From contig JAGFNK010000014.1 in NCBI GenBank assembly GCA_025769875.1, positions 228,432-292,431 on the forward strand: a stretch of DNA of 64,000 bases. Reading direction: 5' to 3'. Shown piece by piece: positions 1 to 12,518 of this stretch. The notes under the pieces were generated by a model. It searched no databases, was not told where the DNA came from, and saw only the letters and a program-made list of their open reading frames with translations. A program made the translations under genes and the position numbers. Source of the stretch: Russula earlei. Lineage: Eukaryota; Basidiomycota; Agaricomycetes; Russulales; Russulaceae. Every line of letters starts with the position of its first letter. The first letter of the stretch is position 1.

Positions 1-704
1 ACCAACGCTTCACTGATTTTGCCTTCTATACATCACAGCTAGCTAGATACACACGGTGAACCAGATGGAGGCGCTGTGAAGCGCAAGAGTAAAAATCGTA
101 CGAGACTGCCATGTTTTCCCTGCCCGAATTATACCTTGCCTTATACGATATACCAACGCCAACAGCAAGGAGAAACAGAAAGAAGCAAGCTGAGAAACAA
201 GAAACTGCAAAAAAAGTTCCACTTTATCGTATGAAAGATTAAAAAACGATCGAGTGATATCCAGTAAAAAGCGTTCACCCTCAAGCGATCTCGATAAGTT
301 GGGTACTATATGTCTGCAGACAGCCTGGCGCAGCGTCGGAGCCGCTTAAGATAGCCAGTGATGGAGACCACAATAACCGGAACAAGGGTTATGTGACAAA
401 TGTCGTTGGAGTGTCGCGGGGCATGTCCTGTTAGACAAGTTCTGGTCCTCAAAGGGGGAGGAGGTATACACGGCGTATGGTATACTGTATGCAATGTGAG
501 GGCGTGGTGCGCCGCGCTCGTGAGTACGTGAAAGACTGTCATTTCCTAAATACGGTGGAAAAAAGTCATTCGCTCATAAAAAAGAGTCCATAGCGGAGTC
601 CTATCATGTGTGGAGGTATAACTCTAGCGGATTGAAGATGGGATTGCGAAACAGCAGCATGGTCCAAGTCGCTAACAACCATTATTTAACTGCTCGTCAA
701 AGTG
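1..704. other. 3' flank of the KRE6-like gene, no gene recognised
   Basis: Only short open frames without family resemblance occur here. The stretch lies downstream of the stop codon of the minus-strand KRE6-like gene and probably carries its 3' UTR and terminator. No repeat or RNA gene was recognised. Confidence 0.5.
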
Positions 705-3391
705 TTATGTTTGGAACGTGAGGTGAGCGAAATGCAGAAGACGCACTAGCTTGTTTTTTGGGAAGGAATAGTTCGCGCCAGCAGGTCCTGTTGTCCAATA
801 CTGCAACTGCGGATCTACATGAAGGGATACTATCAGCATGCATGAATCGTGCCTCATTTGGCCAAGACAGACCGGAATATGCAACCGAATGGCGGTTGAT
901 GTAGTCCGCCGTAGGATAATCTTTTGGATCACAGCCGATGTTCGTGGAGCCTTCGCGCTGGTAGACGCGCACGTAATCTACGAGCATTTCGGCAGGGAAG
1001 GTCATCGTCGTCACATCGATTGGTTGCCAATTCGCTACAGCGAGCATTAAACGTGGAATTGGAAGTGGAAGAAGCGAAAAACACACACGACATGCCCAAA
1101 TTGATAACTATAGACTGGAAGAAACGACCAATGTGAGTAAGGTAAGTCGAATGGGTCATACATGACCATACCATGGGTTCCTCGGAAATCAACCGCTGGC
1201 CGACACCGGAACCACCAGTTCCCTGATCAGGCCCGACAGCACCAGCACCCATCCTGATTGTTGGTGTGTCATCCATACTCCATGTGATAAACCCATCCAA
1301 GCGCGACTGGGGATTTGCGAAGTACTCGAAACCTGCGTAAGCCAAATGAGAAGAGGCCTGAGAAAGAAAGGAACAATTACAAACCAAATTTATGGAAGAA
1401 CTGTCCTGATCCCTCGAAGACGTCAGCTGGGAGCTGCGTAAGGCCAGAAATAGCTTGTTGTCTATAAGATCGAGGATGAGTGGGATGGGATGGGACGGAA
1501 TTGGACACGACTGACACAGCAGATCCCCTGTGGGTCGACGTGACATTGTCAGCGACACATCGCGGGTGTAAATAAAACACACACCTGTAGTTATTCGCCC
1601 AGGAAATGCTAGAATTATACACCGTCCATTTGTCTGCCGTGTCGTTGAAATATACGTAGTCGTGCGCAAACGGCGCGAACTGGGCCGACTGTGAGATCAC
1701 GCCGCCAGAACCCTGCTTGTTAGTGTTCGGCTTCGAGTACATCAATTTCCGGGGCGCCACGACCAATGTCGTAGCTTGGGCCGGGATGGTCTTCACCAGG
1801 GGCAGGTACACGAGCTAGAAGAAAAGGAAAATTTCAGTGACCGATGACAGGGAATGAGCAGAGATGGCCCACGAGAGCTTTTGGCCTGTCAAGTAAGATA
1901 GCCGAGAGTTGTACTTGGCCTGCGATGCATTCGACATAAGGGCCGCAGGAGGGCCAAGTCCGTCGGGGATTTGTCTGATTCGGAAGGGTGCCAACGTCAC
2001 AAGAGTCGTATCTGAGGACCCGAGTCAACGTCAAAGTGTTGGATGAAGGATACATAAGGATTCACGAGTACGGCCATATGCCATCTGTTGTCGCGCCGTA
2101 TCCTGGTCGAGCGAGATTGCCCATGGTCCAGACTCCAGGCCACTAAGTGACAGGATAAGAACAGTAAAAAATAAAGGTTGGGACTAACATATCCGCGGGT
2201 CTCGTCGTTGGGGCCGGGAAGGGTGAGGGAGACCTCGATATAGCCGCTTGTGAAGCAAAACTTATTCCAACTCTGGAGCATGCCAGAACGATACGACATT
2301 CCATTGCTTTCCACGTTTTCGATCCGGACGTGAAGAGAACCATTGGCAGTATAGACCTGTCTTGGGTCGTACCATTCGAGGTCACCAGTGTTCCAATACC
2401 AAAGGTTGACGGCTTCCCAAAAAGGGTCATCACCTGAGTCAAATGAACGGCCATCAAGATTGAACTCGTCAGAAAAGACAAGGTTATAATTTTGGCCATC
2501 GTAACCAACGCGGGTCTTGGCCGAATCGGGTGTTTCGGGATCAACGAGGGAACGGGTGTGGATGTCAGTCTGAGGATTGACGGTGTTGCCGATCTCTTCG
2601 AGAAAAAGAGTGTGGGCATTGTTATCTACATACGTAACGACGGGTAATGCAATGAAGAGGGCAAGGAGGGTGCCGATAAGGAGAACGAGGACACCGACGT
2701 TGGATATACCACGGGGGTTGAATACGGAGACAGGCTTGTCGGCCGACTCTGGGGCATGGAGCGAATCGTCTTCTTCGCCATCGTCCTGGTCATCTACCGA
2801 AGGATCCCAGGCGTAAGGGACGAGGCCACCTCTGAACGATGCTGGTGGACCAGAGGGGTACTTTGAGTCGGATGCAAGAGTCCATATTGAATCGCGAGAC
2901 ACCGTGGACACGACGGACTCACGCTGCTGATCCGGAGATAAGGAAGGGGGAGGGAGGAGGCCACCCAAGTCGTCCGCTGTGGCGAGGCGCCATAGAACCA
3001 TGGAACCACGTTGTGAAGAAGCGACCTGGGACCCGAGGGCCTGGGAGTCCTCCGAAGCGATTCGGCTGAGACGCACACTGCCTCTGGAAACGGGCCTAGG
3101 ACGCACAAAACCATAGAGAGAAGGTGTGTTCGGGTTCAGCGGGGAGGATACGAAGCCAGATGAAAAGGAGTGTGAGTGAGCCCGAGAAGGTAAAGAAGAG
3201 GACTGATCGGGTGATTGTGCGGTAGTTAAGAGCGGGTCGGAAGGAGGGAAGGAGGGAGTGTAGGGTGAGAGTACGGTGGTCGAGGTGTTGGGAGAACCGT
3301 TGGGAGAGGGAGGTGTTGGCGTTGACCCCCTCGATCGATCTTTGGGAATAGATTCAAAGGGGTTGGTGTTCACCTGGGACGACGGCAGCAT
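705..3391 (-). CDS. KRE6: KRE6/SKN1-type beta-glucan synthesis-associated protein (GH16 fold)
   Basis: Type II membrane protein expected to act in beta-1,6-glucan assembly in the secretory pathway and at the plasma membrane. A Ser/Pro-rich cytosolic part precedes one membrane helix at about residues 230-252 (positions 2630-2702). The lumenal GH16-like domain follows, with family blocks such as YNLVFSDEFN, WTMGNLARPGYG, GAPEIDVLEAEH, SQSAQFAPF, FPAEMLVDYVRVYQ and the Cys-containing GCDPKDYPTADYI. Exons that could be read include 2189-3391, 2066-2142, 1873-2011, 1585-1814 and a 12-nt micro-exon at 1516-1527; the last intron is 815-872. I prefer the start at 3391 over the in-frame ATG at 3565, because the longer form would translate a 15-base homopolymer. 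Three single extra bases (in the C4 run at 1965-1968, at 1798 and at 1722) break the frame inside conserved blocks. Family assignment is firm; exact exon ends are hand-made. Confidence 0.9.
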
Positions 3392-3809
3392 TGTGGGAGT
3401 GTGGGATAAAGGAAGGGGGGAGGAGGGGGGGGGGGGGGGACAAGGAGGGGGGCGGATGGGGGGATGTCGGAAGGTGGGCGGGAAGGGGGGAATGGGGATG
3501 ACTGACGGTCGAGGACTGCACACGCCTTGGCTGCTGGGGCTGGCGCGCCGAGGAACGCCTGACATCGCACCTCCACTTCTCCCCTTTCTTTTTCACGGAT
3601 CGCCACTCTCACGCCATGGCGCTCGTTTATACCCCCTTTGGGCATTTCTCCCCTGTCAACCGCCAACGGCCCTCCACGGCCGTTTGCCAGCCGTGCGTAC
3701 CTACCATCAAGGCCAGGCACTCGCTGCCTGCGCCCACCGCAGCCCCTTCAACAGTCCTCGTGTTATCTCTCAGATACGTGCAATCCCTCCGAGGTTTGTT
3801 CCGACGCGC
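3392..3809. other. KRE6 upstream region with G15 homopolymer
   Basis: This 418-bp stretch separates the KRE6-like start from the stop of gluconokinase. It includes a run of 15 G (3425-3439), which is C-rich leader sequence on the transcribed strand. An open frame continues upstream to 3565, but the homopolymer and its low-complexity proline product argue that this is 5' UTR. Confidence 0.5.
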
Positions 3810-4572
3810 CTAAATAGCCCCGACTGTACGTAAACCCTTAAGCGCTGCGCGGACCTGTTCCTCCTCGCTCGCTTCCAACTCAATCTCCACGATACCCTCC
3901 TCGCCTGTCTTCGTCGGGCTCTCCAGCGCGTCTAGCTGCGACCGGAGCATGTTCGCCTTCATGAAATGCCCCTTTCGATTCGTCATGCGCTCCCACAGCA
4001 CGGATTGTGGCCCAATTGGGTGTACAAAAACAGTCCGTGGTGGTCGTCTTTGAGGTGGCAATACTCTATCTACCCGCTCCTCTTCTGTTCTCGCTTCCAT
4101 CTGTAGTTGGCCGTCGTCATATTCGGGGTTGGTAGCTTCTCCTAGGTGCACGCCCAAACCGAGGTCGGTTCGTTCTTTACCGCGGAGCACGTCTCGGTAG
4201 CTAGCTTTGAGTGCGGAGCAGGCCACCACTACACCCGATATTGGCCCCATTGGCCCCTGCGTGGTACCCGCGATAGCTTCCACGGCGGCTCTGCGCACGC
4301 TCACAAGCCAAGGACCGCGATCGGCGTCTGTGAGCGACTCGCCCCTACGCATCTTGTCCTTGTTGGCCTCCGAGTGTTTGTCATCCGCATCAATGAATGG
4401 CAATGACAGAGCTTCAGCGAGTCCCTTGGCCAATGTTGTCTTGCCACTTCCCGATACACCCTGTTGGGTCATTCCACAAGCGTTTTATTTGATGCTTCCA
4501 AGTCAGCGAAGAGTCAGATATGTCAGAGGGGTGAGACCCTACCATCACCACGATTAATACACGACTACTCAT
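3810..4572 (-). CDS. gluconokinase (GntK family)
   Basis: Phosphorylates D-gluconate with ATP to 6-phosphogluconate, feeding the pentose phosphate pathway in the cytosol. Two exons, 4543-4572 and 3810-4460, are joined in phase 0 across an 82-nt GT-AG intron and give 226 aa. The P-loop GVSGSGKTT lies at residues 11-19, directly after the exon junction. It is followed by the family blocks FIDADDKHSEANKDKM and DADRGPWL, and by the C-terminal KGHFMKANMLRSQLDAL. The start at 4572 gives the typical short hydrophobic beta strand SSRVLIVVM before the P-loop; starting in the second exon would lose it. The reading frame is intact. Confidence 0.93.
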
Positions 4573-6789
4573 TTTATCTATGAGGCATGTGTCCATCGGT
4601 GTGTTGTCAAGCGTGTCCTCATTCTCACCACCCATTGTTGAGACGACGGGGGAGACAGTTGAGGATAGTTGTATTTGTAATCAGTGCCATTTACAAAGAA
4701 GGCAAGGCTAAGCGGACTCTGATTGTACGATTTCGAGATGACTCTCATTGGTTTCTGGTTCGAACAGTGCGGCGAGCATCACTCTGATCTTCGCAGAGCC
4801 ATTCGTTGGTCAGCCCACCGATACATTCGCATCTAGGACGTTACCAAGGCTGATTTCAGGCTATTTGTGGGTTTCGGCGTGATCAGTGGACCGTATATGT
4901 GTCCAACGTGGCTGCCACATGTCTCCCGAAATCAGTACAGCCCGGGGTTGCCAGTGCAAGGTGTCTCTTGTGACTATGCGCTCCTCTCAAGACCCACATA
5001 CTCACGTGTACTGAAGGTTCATGTAGCCCTTGCTCTTACTCTCCTAATATCTTTCATCATCACAAAAAGCAGTCGCTACCGTCTACTAGCTTGTCTCCGC
5101 CCGAGGAACGGAAATGTTACCTCAGAGTTCTTGCCAATACTAATGACCCGACTTTTCAGGAGGTTTTTCCTGATGACTGGCCTTGATCGTCTGACACACT
5201 CTGGAAGGGGACGACATTCTTTCCATTATTCTTGGTGTTCGTAGACCATATGTATCGTCCTAGGAAGATCATTCACCCAGGCGGCGACTGTCTTGCCTTT
5301 CCGTGGGTTCGCTTTTCTGGCCCAATCTACTTCATGCTAATTATTTCCGTGCATCTAGTTATATCGTGTTTCAGCTTGTCTCACACAAAATTTTATACGA
5401 GGACTGCCATTCAAACATCCTGGAGAACGCCCATACAATATAAAAGAATGGGGGCTGAACTGTCGCGACCAAAGTGTGCATCCTCATTCGGGCTTACTAG
5501 CCCCCCGGACCAATCTCATCCTCGTTGGGGGCTGGCCTGACGGAAGAGAAGCTTCTAATTGGCCTACGGACTACCATCGCGTTCCTTGTTGTCGCCTTTG
5601 CGGTTTGTCGTACTCTCCCGATCATCTTCAGAACTGATCTCGCGAAATGGCTCTTTATTATTTCTCGTCGACTTCATCGACAGCCTTATCATATTAGCAA
5701 AAGATTCGTTGGTCTCATTGCGCATTCCAGGAAATGTGCTGGTAGTTATCTCAAGTGTCGATCTTCCCAGGACCAAATGTGGATCCTGGGCAAGGCATTG
5801 ACACTTATTTTCGATCCATTTGAGTGCATCGTTCTCTTCCTCGCAGGTGAGGCACCTTCTCCCTACCGTTCTGTGACCGAATTATCCACTGACGGTATTT
5901 CTGCCTAGTTATGACCGTCAGTTATATTGTACAAGAAAGTAGGTCACATCGGTTGAAGGGCATGGGCTGCTTCGTGGCTGATGGATATTCTTTGAAGGCT
6001 ATTTGATCGTCGCCGTCACATTCTTGTATTACCCAGCGTCGGATCCAGCAAGCCTTCTCGCGATTCGTAATACAACGCCATTTTCACGTTAATTGACATT
6101 TATATCCGCGTAATCCCCTGTTATCCATCCCAATACTAGTAGATACTTATGTTCGCCTGTGCTTCCTTGGGCGCGTGCTAGTAGACGGGTTTGTGATCTT
6201 TGTGTGCTTTGCAACGCCGGGGGCGCAGACTCTTGGGCCCTAGATATCTCATAACTCGCGGTTGTGTTATGGTAGACCCGAGACGAACGAAAGTGACGTT
6301 GAACAATATCAGCGAGAGCGTTGACAGATTTCATCGCCTGACCGTCAGAATTTCCAACGAATCGAAAACTGCCCCGTGGGCTTGTGGTAATTCCCAACGA
6401 TCGTGCAAACAACTCCGTTACATCATGATTATTGTCGCGGTAGGTGAATCCTCAACTCCGCATTGCGACGTGCATACAGTATTCTGTCGGATGTCAGCAT
6501 GGAGCAAGCCAAGCGGTATTGAAATGACAGTGAAACTTGATCGCAGACACGTTCTCATGTCACTTTTATGATCTGATCTTGAAGCCTACGCACGTGGGAA
6601 CTTTCAATAGTGGGTTGGTGAATAAATAATAAACACAAACTTAATCAAGACTTTTGGCACATAACGCTCTCGGGCCGGCTAGATCCGGGGCGAGGTATAT
6701 TATTAATCGTGAGTCCGTCGCGGTCGGAGACGGACACCACCTTCTCTCCGACCTCCTTCACCACCAGATCGACCATTGGATCATTCAAA
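4573..6789. other. 2.2 kb gap, no convincing gene
   Basis: Three overlapping plus-strand open frames (4867-5244, 5232-5540, 5525-5908) contain hydrophobic stretches but match no family I know. They lie in three different frames, which fits chance frames in T/C-rich DNA or a heavily decayed membrane-protein gene. The right end must contain the transaldolase promoter. Confidence 0.4.
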
Positions 6790-8057
6790 ATGACTACCTC
6801 CCTTGACCAACTAAAACAGACAGAGACAGTCGTCGTCTCTGATTCCGGTGACTTCGAAAGTGGGCCTTGGTGCTTCTCAGCGTTGTCTCCGCTCATGACC
6901 CCCGCGAGACAGGCATAGATGTCTACAAACCTCAGGTAAGCTCATAGTGACCGGCGTTTTACCGTCTCAGTTTTGGCTTATCAAGTCATAGGACTGCAAC
7001 GACAAACCCGTCCCTCTTGCTTGCTGCGGCGAACAAACCCGCATACTCCCGCCTGATCGATGTCGCTCTCGCGTACGGCAAGAAAAAGGGTGGCACCGTC
7101 CACGAGCAGGTCGATGCTGCCACCGACCGCTTGGTGTGTTTCTCTGGCGTCGGTCCTTCCCATCATTCCCACTTACGTGGGATGGCAGCTTGTCGAATTT
7201 GGCAAAGAGATCCTTAACATCATTCCCGGCCGCGTCTCTACCGAAGTCGATGCCCGTACTCTCCTTTGACAAGGAGGCGACTAAGGCCAAGGCCAGGGAA
7301 CTTATTGCGCTCTACGCGTCCATCGGAATCAAGAAGGAACGTGTGCTTATCAAGATTGCGTCGACCTGGGAAGGTATCCAGGCCGCGCGGGAGCTCGAGC
7401 GCGACGACGGTATCCACTGCAATCTCACGCTTCTCTTTGGATTCGCCCAGGCTGTTGCTTGTGCTGAGGCTGGCGTGACACTGATTTCGCCATTTGTTGG
7501 CCGAGTGTGTCATCTATCGTCAACTTTCCGCCTCCTTCTGTGACCTAACCGTCTTACACCTTCAGATCCTCGACTGGTACAAGAAGTCGACCGGGAAGAA
7601 CTACGAAGGCGATGAGGATCCGGGTGTTCAGTCGGTCAAGCGCATTTACAATTACTACAAGCAGCATGGCTACAAAACCATCGTCATGGGCGCATCATTC
7701 CGTAACGTCCGTGTCTACGCACACAGCCATCTGCCCTCCCATTTGACTGATCTGATCTCCCTGCAGGTTGGCGAGATCAAGGCACTCGCAGGCGTGGACT
7801 TCCTCACCATATCACCTGCACTTCTCGAGGAGCTGAGGAATAGCAGTGCTCCCGTACCCAGGAAACTCAGCGTTGAACATGCCGGACTAGCCGAACCAAT
7901 CCCGAAAGTTTCTTATGTTGACAATGAGCCCGAATTCCGCTGGGAGCTTCTTCAAGACCAGATGGCTTTTGACAAGCTCCACGAAGGTATCAAGAAGTTT
8001 GCCGAGGATGGCAGCACCCTCAAGGGTGTGCTTCTCAAGAAACTCCAGGCAGCTTAA
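6790..8057 (+). CDS. TAL1: transaldolase, frame broken by two single extra bases
   Basis: Transfers a dihydroxyacetone unit between sugar phosphates in the non-oxidative pentose phosphate pathway, using a Schiff-base lysine. Exons 6790-6859, 6913-6935, 6992-7133, 7189-7504, 7566-7706 and 7767-8057 reproduce the family almost residue for residue: [20 protein letters not shown] at the start, then [34 protein letters not shown] (active-site Lys block), [38 protein letters not shown] and [20 protein letters not shown]. Two bases do not fit: an extra T at 6995 (between the codons of DATTNP) and an extra A at 7258 (between VDAR and the next residues, before SFDKEAT). Without them the product is about 326 aa, the usual family size. 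An assembly error is more likely than loss of this housekeeping gene. Confidence 0.92.
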
Positions 8058-8351
8058 ATCGTGACGATATGCTAGTTTTTGGTGTAGGAAAAGGAAGGTG
8101 TAGGAACGTAGCAGCAGTTTCCAAAAATGAGGTTTGATGTTCGCGACTTGAGATAGTCTCTCACCAGTACTCTACGTCACGCATGACTGAATCGATTGCC
8201 CTTTTCGCGCGCAAACCATCATGGAACGCAAGGTAAGATCGTTTGAATCCAATGACATGTAAATATATACCGCAGGTGAACCCGAAAATCAGGCAATAAG
8301 TAACATGTAAAGTATTTGGTATAGATGATCCATGGGCTGCCCGAAGCTCAA
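8058..8351. other. convergent 3' ends of transaldolase and ArAE protein A
   Basis: This 294-bp spacer lies between the transaldolase stop on the plus strand and the stop of the minus-strand membrane protein. Two 3' UTRs must share it. No gene or repeat seen. Confidence 0.5.
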
Positions 8352-11300
8352 TCAGGTCATGGGAACTGGCGCATGAGCACGTTGGTGGTCATCTCTCCAC
8401 TGCGCAAAACCCTTGAACGGAACCTCCCCACACAAGTTTCGGGTAATGCTGTGCAATTCATCCAGTGACTGTGCAAGTCGAAAGGGATAAGCAATCGCTC
8501 TCATCTTAGGGCCAAAGCTGCGCGTACCTCAGTTATCTGAAGAACGCTGATCACCGCAGTCGCATAGAACAAGTAATTCGGCGAGCGTAGTTCCCGTACG
8601 ATTTCGTCGCTGACGGTAGGCGGTGTAGCATAAGCTGCTGTGTCGTGGTAAAGCAATCGATCAAGCAAGCTTTGCGGAAGCACTGTGTGCATCGGTTCTC
8701 CGGTACGAAGCGACTGCGAGACGAGCGAGAAGACGGAGAGAACATCCGAGATCTAGAAGGAAAAATCAACCCGTTAGAATGATGCATGAAGCAAGAGCCC
8801 ATCGACGCGATACGGACAAAGTTAGGGTTGACGACTTTGGTGCGATGTAAGAGATTTGATCGCCATTCGTCGTCGAGCTCTGTAAGTGCACTTGCGAGCT
8901 TCTCGGTATCAGCAGTGGTACGCGTCGTAACTAGAGACATGACTGACCTGCGAGAACACGGCAACCATCTCTTGCTGTATCTCAATGATTTTGCTGTATT
9001 CATCATACGGCCAATGGCCGCGCACATTCCCCTCCCATTTCGCCCATCCTGCTTTCACATTCAAATCCACGAGTTGTAGCACTACCTTGGACAATTTATC
9101 GCGCAATAAACTGGTCCGTGCTGACAGACCAGACTTCAGTTCTTTTGAAGCGGTTGTGTCCGTAATCCAGGCGGACATAAACGATGCGTATATATAGGAC
9201 AGCGAGGTGAGGGTCTTGGCGCAGCCAAGTCGCACCGCTCTACGGGCAGATTTAGCAGGGAAAATCATCAAAATAAAAGATGCAGCGGATCCTGGCTTGG
9301 CGTTGGTGTGAATAATGCAGAGTCGATACTGATGACATTACCGATCATCACGAGCACCCAGCGCTTCCAGGCAACGTGCCAACCAATCCCGACATTGGAG
9401 ATGAGTTGGAGGTGACCGTCAATCCAGGAATATCCGATAACGAGGGCGGCAGTAGCCTAAAGGGATGCTAGGATTCAGATGTCGAATGTAGGAAAGACCA
9501 CTGCATACAGCCATGAGGATGTTGCCCTGAAGGTACTGCTGAGGGGCGAATAGCCGAATGAACATGAGAGGCACAAGGAAAACAGCGACGCTTGCCGCCG
9601 CCCCGTAGGGATTTCCACGTCCATGTGCGTTCCCTGAGAGAACGACGTTCGAGTGGCAGAAAGGATGAAAGGCGGTCATGAATCTCACCAGTATACCAAA
9701 CTAGTAAACCGATAATAAGGCCGAAAAACGTCCCGATAAGCCGGATGAAGTAACTGTGCCATTTCAAATATCTACAGTCAAAAAATGAAGTGAAGACAAA
9801 TTAGGAGGTCCACGGACTTGTACAACTGGTCGCCGGCATAAATCGTCAACGTTGTCTGGGCCATGATAAGCGCCCTACGACATAATAGTCAGAGCGGTGG
9901 TGGATACGATCTGAGATTGTCATACCAGACACCCTTTTCTGTGTAATAAAAGTCTGCCAAGATGGGTAGCCAAATCGGACAGAAAAACGCGTCGAGTGAA
10001 CTTACGTGCAGTCCTCCTGACCACTGCTGGAATCCAAAGGGCAATTGATAGAAAGACATATCTGAAAATAAACTAGGCGGCCACTATTAAGTTCCTAGTT
10101 GTTGAGTTCGCAGACAAAACGGTGTGTACCAGAGCCTCAGGTGTTTTGGTCCATTGGTAAATGACGTGGATGCCACTCATTATCTTTTGTAGGGCATTCG
10201 TTGGAGGTCGGCTATCAGGATCACGACCTGGGGGGAAATGGATTGAGTTCGCGTCAACGAATGGATCTGATTGGTACTGACGGTATTTCCCTTCGCCATC
10301 TTCCTCTGGTTCGATCTCTTTGACCTCCTGGGTCTCCCCGTAACCACGCAAATCGCCCTCGGTACTCTTCTCTACGAAAACGGTATGTGCAAGCTGGCGC
10401 AAGCCCTTTGGAGCCCATAGCCTATTCAATCTACGTTTGCTAGTGATTTCCCGCACAGTCTCCACGACGCTTAGGATGGCCTCGGAGACAACGATGATCG
10501 ATGCACTGAAAACATAGCACACGTACAAACTGCGCAATGGGGCGTCGGGGGTACTAAGATGCGGCTCAAACGGTCCCAGGAGACGCAGACGTCCAGTACC
10601 CCTGAATTCGGCCAGCGCACTTCGGAGACGCTCTGCAGCGGAGTCCAACTTGTTCTGTTGCTCAACCTGGGCGTCCGTAGTACTGCGCCAGCTCCAGCGC
10701 GTGGCGTTCACAAAGTCGATAGTGTCTCTGACTGAAGCGAGTGCGGCAGATGCGGCAGAACGAAGGTCGAAGGTCGCCTCGCGAAGTAGCGGCAAAACAT
10801 CCACGAGGCGGAGAGACTTCTGGCGTTCACCAGCCTCGTTACGTTGATACATTTGTTGCACGAGGAATGTATCCGTTAATCCTGTACTCTGGGAGGTCTT
10901 CTCGACGAGCTCAATATCCTGCGACACGGGAGTGTATACGGTGCGACCGATGTACTTTAAGAAGCTCATAAGGCCATCTAGAAGAAATGAGTGAGAATCT
11001 GTAATGAGGAAGGGCAGAGCACAGCTAACTTATGCGAGAAATGACGCCGAGTAGTGGTTCTTGGAGTTTCTTTGCATCGTCGCCGTTCCAACGGCCCCAG
11101 CTAAACTCTGCATTTATGAACTTGGCCTGCAGCGTCACTTCGGATGAACTATAGTCAGGCCGGATTAATTACATATAGGCCGACAAGAACGTACGGCCTT
11201 GATAGATCGCGAACATCGAACGTCTGATGGCACGCAACTGCAAGGCCTTCGGACTCTCAGGTGTCAGTGATCCCGGGACCGCACTCAGTATATCCTCCTG

Positions 11301-12518
11301 TGCGTCAAGCAGAAGTTTCATCTGACCGAGAAGGAGGGTAATGGCCGCAAGATATGCGTGATGGGCTGTTTGAGGGAAAACAAAGATGGTGACCGCGATC
11401 GCAATCGCCGCATAAATCGAGACGGGAATGAGTATACTGTTAAGGAGGTTGTATTGGGAGAAAGGGAAAAGTGGGCCGATGGTCTGCGGGGGCTTTAGAA
11501 AATAGTGAATGAGAGCAAGTGTAACGTACACAGAAGATATCAATTGCGATGGTCCCAAATACACTCATGAAGATAAGAAGTTTATAATAAGCACGGATTA
11601 TGGCGAAAAGTAAGGTGCCCATTGCAAGGAAGACACCGAAGACGGCTGAGGACCTGGAAATAGGTGAGCGCTGATACCAGACCTTCAGATGGATGACCGA
11701 CCGGACATCGAGAAATTCTCCTTGGAATATCACCACTTTGAACACTTGATCTGGGTTGGCAGAGCCAGCAGCGCTTCAAAATATACGGTTAGGTGACGAC
11801 ATATAAGGACAAATAAAAACCTACGTTTCATTTGCCACTTGGAGGGATGACCTGAGCAGAACCTTGTCACGGACTGCTACCGCGGCTTTCATGCCCGCTG
11901 CACCGATGGCCCATCCGAGTAATACGCCGATTAATAACAACCCTATCATCTAGGGAATTTGCTAGGCATGGAAGTTATTGGGGAGGTCGAATCACACTTA
12001 CAAAAAAGAAGAACTGGACAGGAAACGAAGGCGGCAATAAAAGGGATGCAAGAAAGGCAAAGAATGCTCTGCAAAAGTTGAGAGAGTCAACATTCGTTCT
12101 ACTTGCTAGGAACGATGATGGAATAGAGGGACCGTCGCGAGCTCCGTCACAAAGCGCGGGTGTGATCTCAAGGCGCGTTCACAACGATGAATCAAGTGAA
12201 GCGCTAAAGTATGAAGCACGCCATCACGCCCGATAAGATAATCCAAGGGTCCCCCCAGAGAGAGAATCATACGCACGCATTCCCCATTGTCATTAAACTT
12301 TTATGAGGTAGCATGAGAAGGAATGCCGCCCAAGCGCTCAGCCAACACCGAAAGAGCGTCTTGCGGCTCCGTTTTGAACGTATGTTCGTGGCTACCCATG
12401 GCGGAAAGTGATCAAGGAAGTTCTTAGGCGGGGATGGCGCTGCTGGTAAAGCTTCGAGCTGAGAGGAATGAGGGGATCTTGAAGGTTCAAAAGGGGAAGA
12501 CTCTGGTTTAGATGACAT
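8352..12518 (-). CDS. ArAE/DUF2421 (brefeldin A-sensitivity-related) membrane protein, copy A
   Basis: Large multi-pass membrane protein of the fungal aromatic acid exporter-like family, with an N-terminal six-helix half, a second FUSC-like helical half and a C-terminal DUF2421-type region. The substrate is unknown and the likely location is ER or plasma membrane. About 18 short exons splice cleanly in frame. Visible blocks, in order: ILFRCWLSAW-like first helix region ending in MTMGN, LLLIGVLLGWAIGAAGMK, NPDQVFKVVIFQGEFLDVR, FGTIAIDIFC, the long exon 10073-10969 with DPDSRPPTNALQK, MAQTTLTIYAGDQLYK, GRGNPYGAAASVAVFLVPLM, and the C-terminal RTGEPMHTVLPQSLLDRL and LDELHSITRNLCGEVPF. The stop is at 8352-8354. 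The gene is intact and divergent from its paralogue at 13098. Confidence 0.85.

Noticed and set aside
3276..3833. 185-codon plus-strand frame over the KRE6 N terminus
   Set aside because: Glycine-rich shadow of the proline-rich leader, created by the G15 run; no family resemblance.
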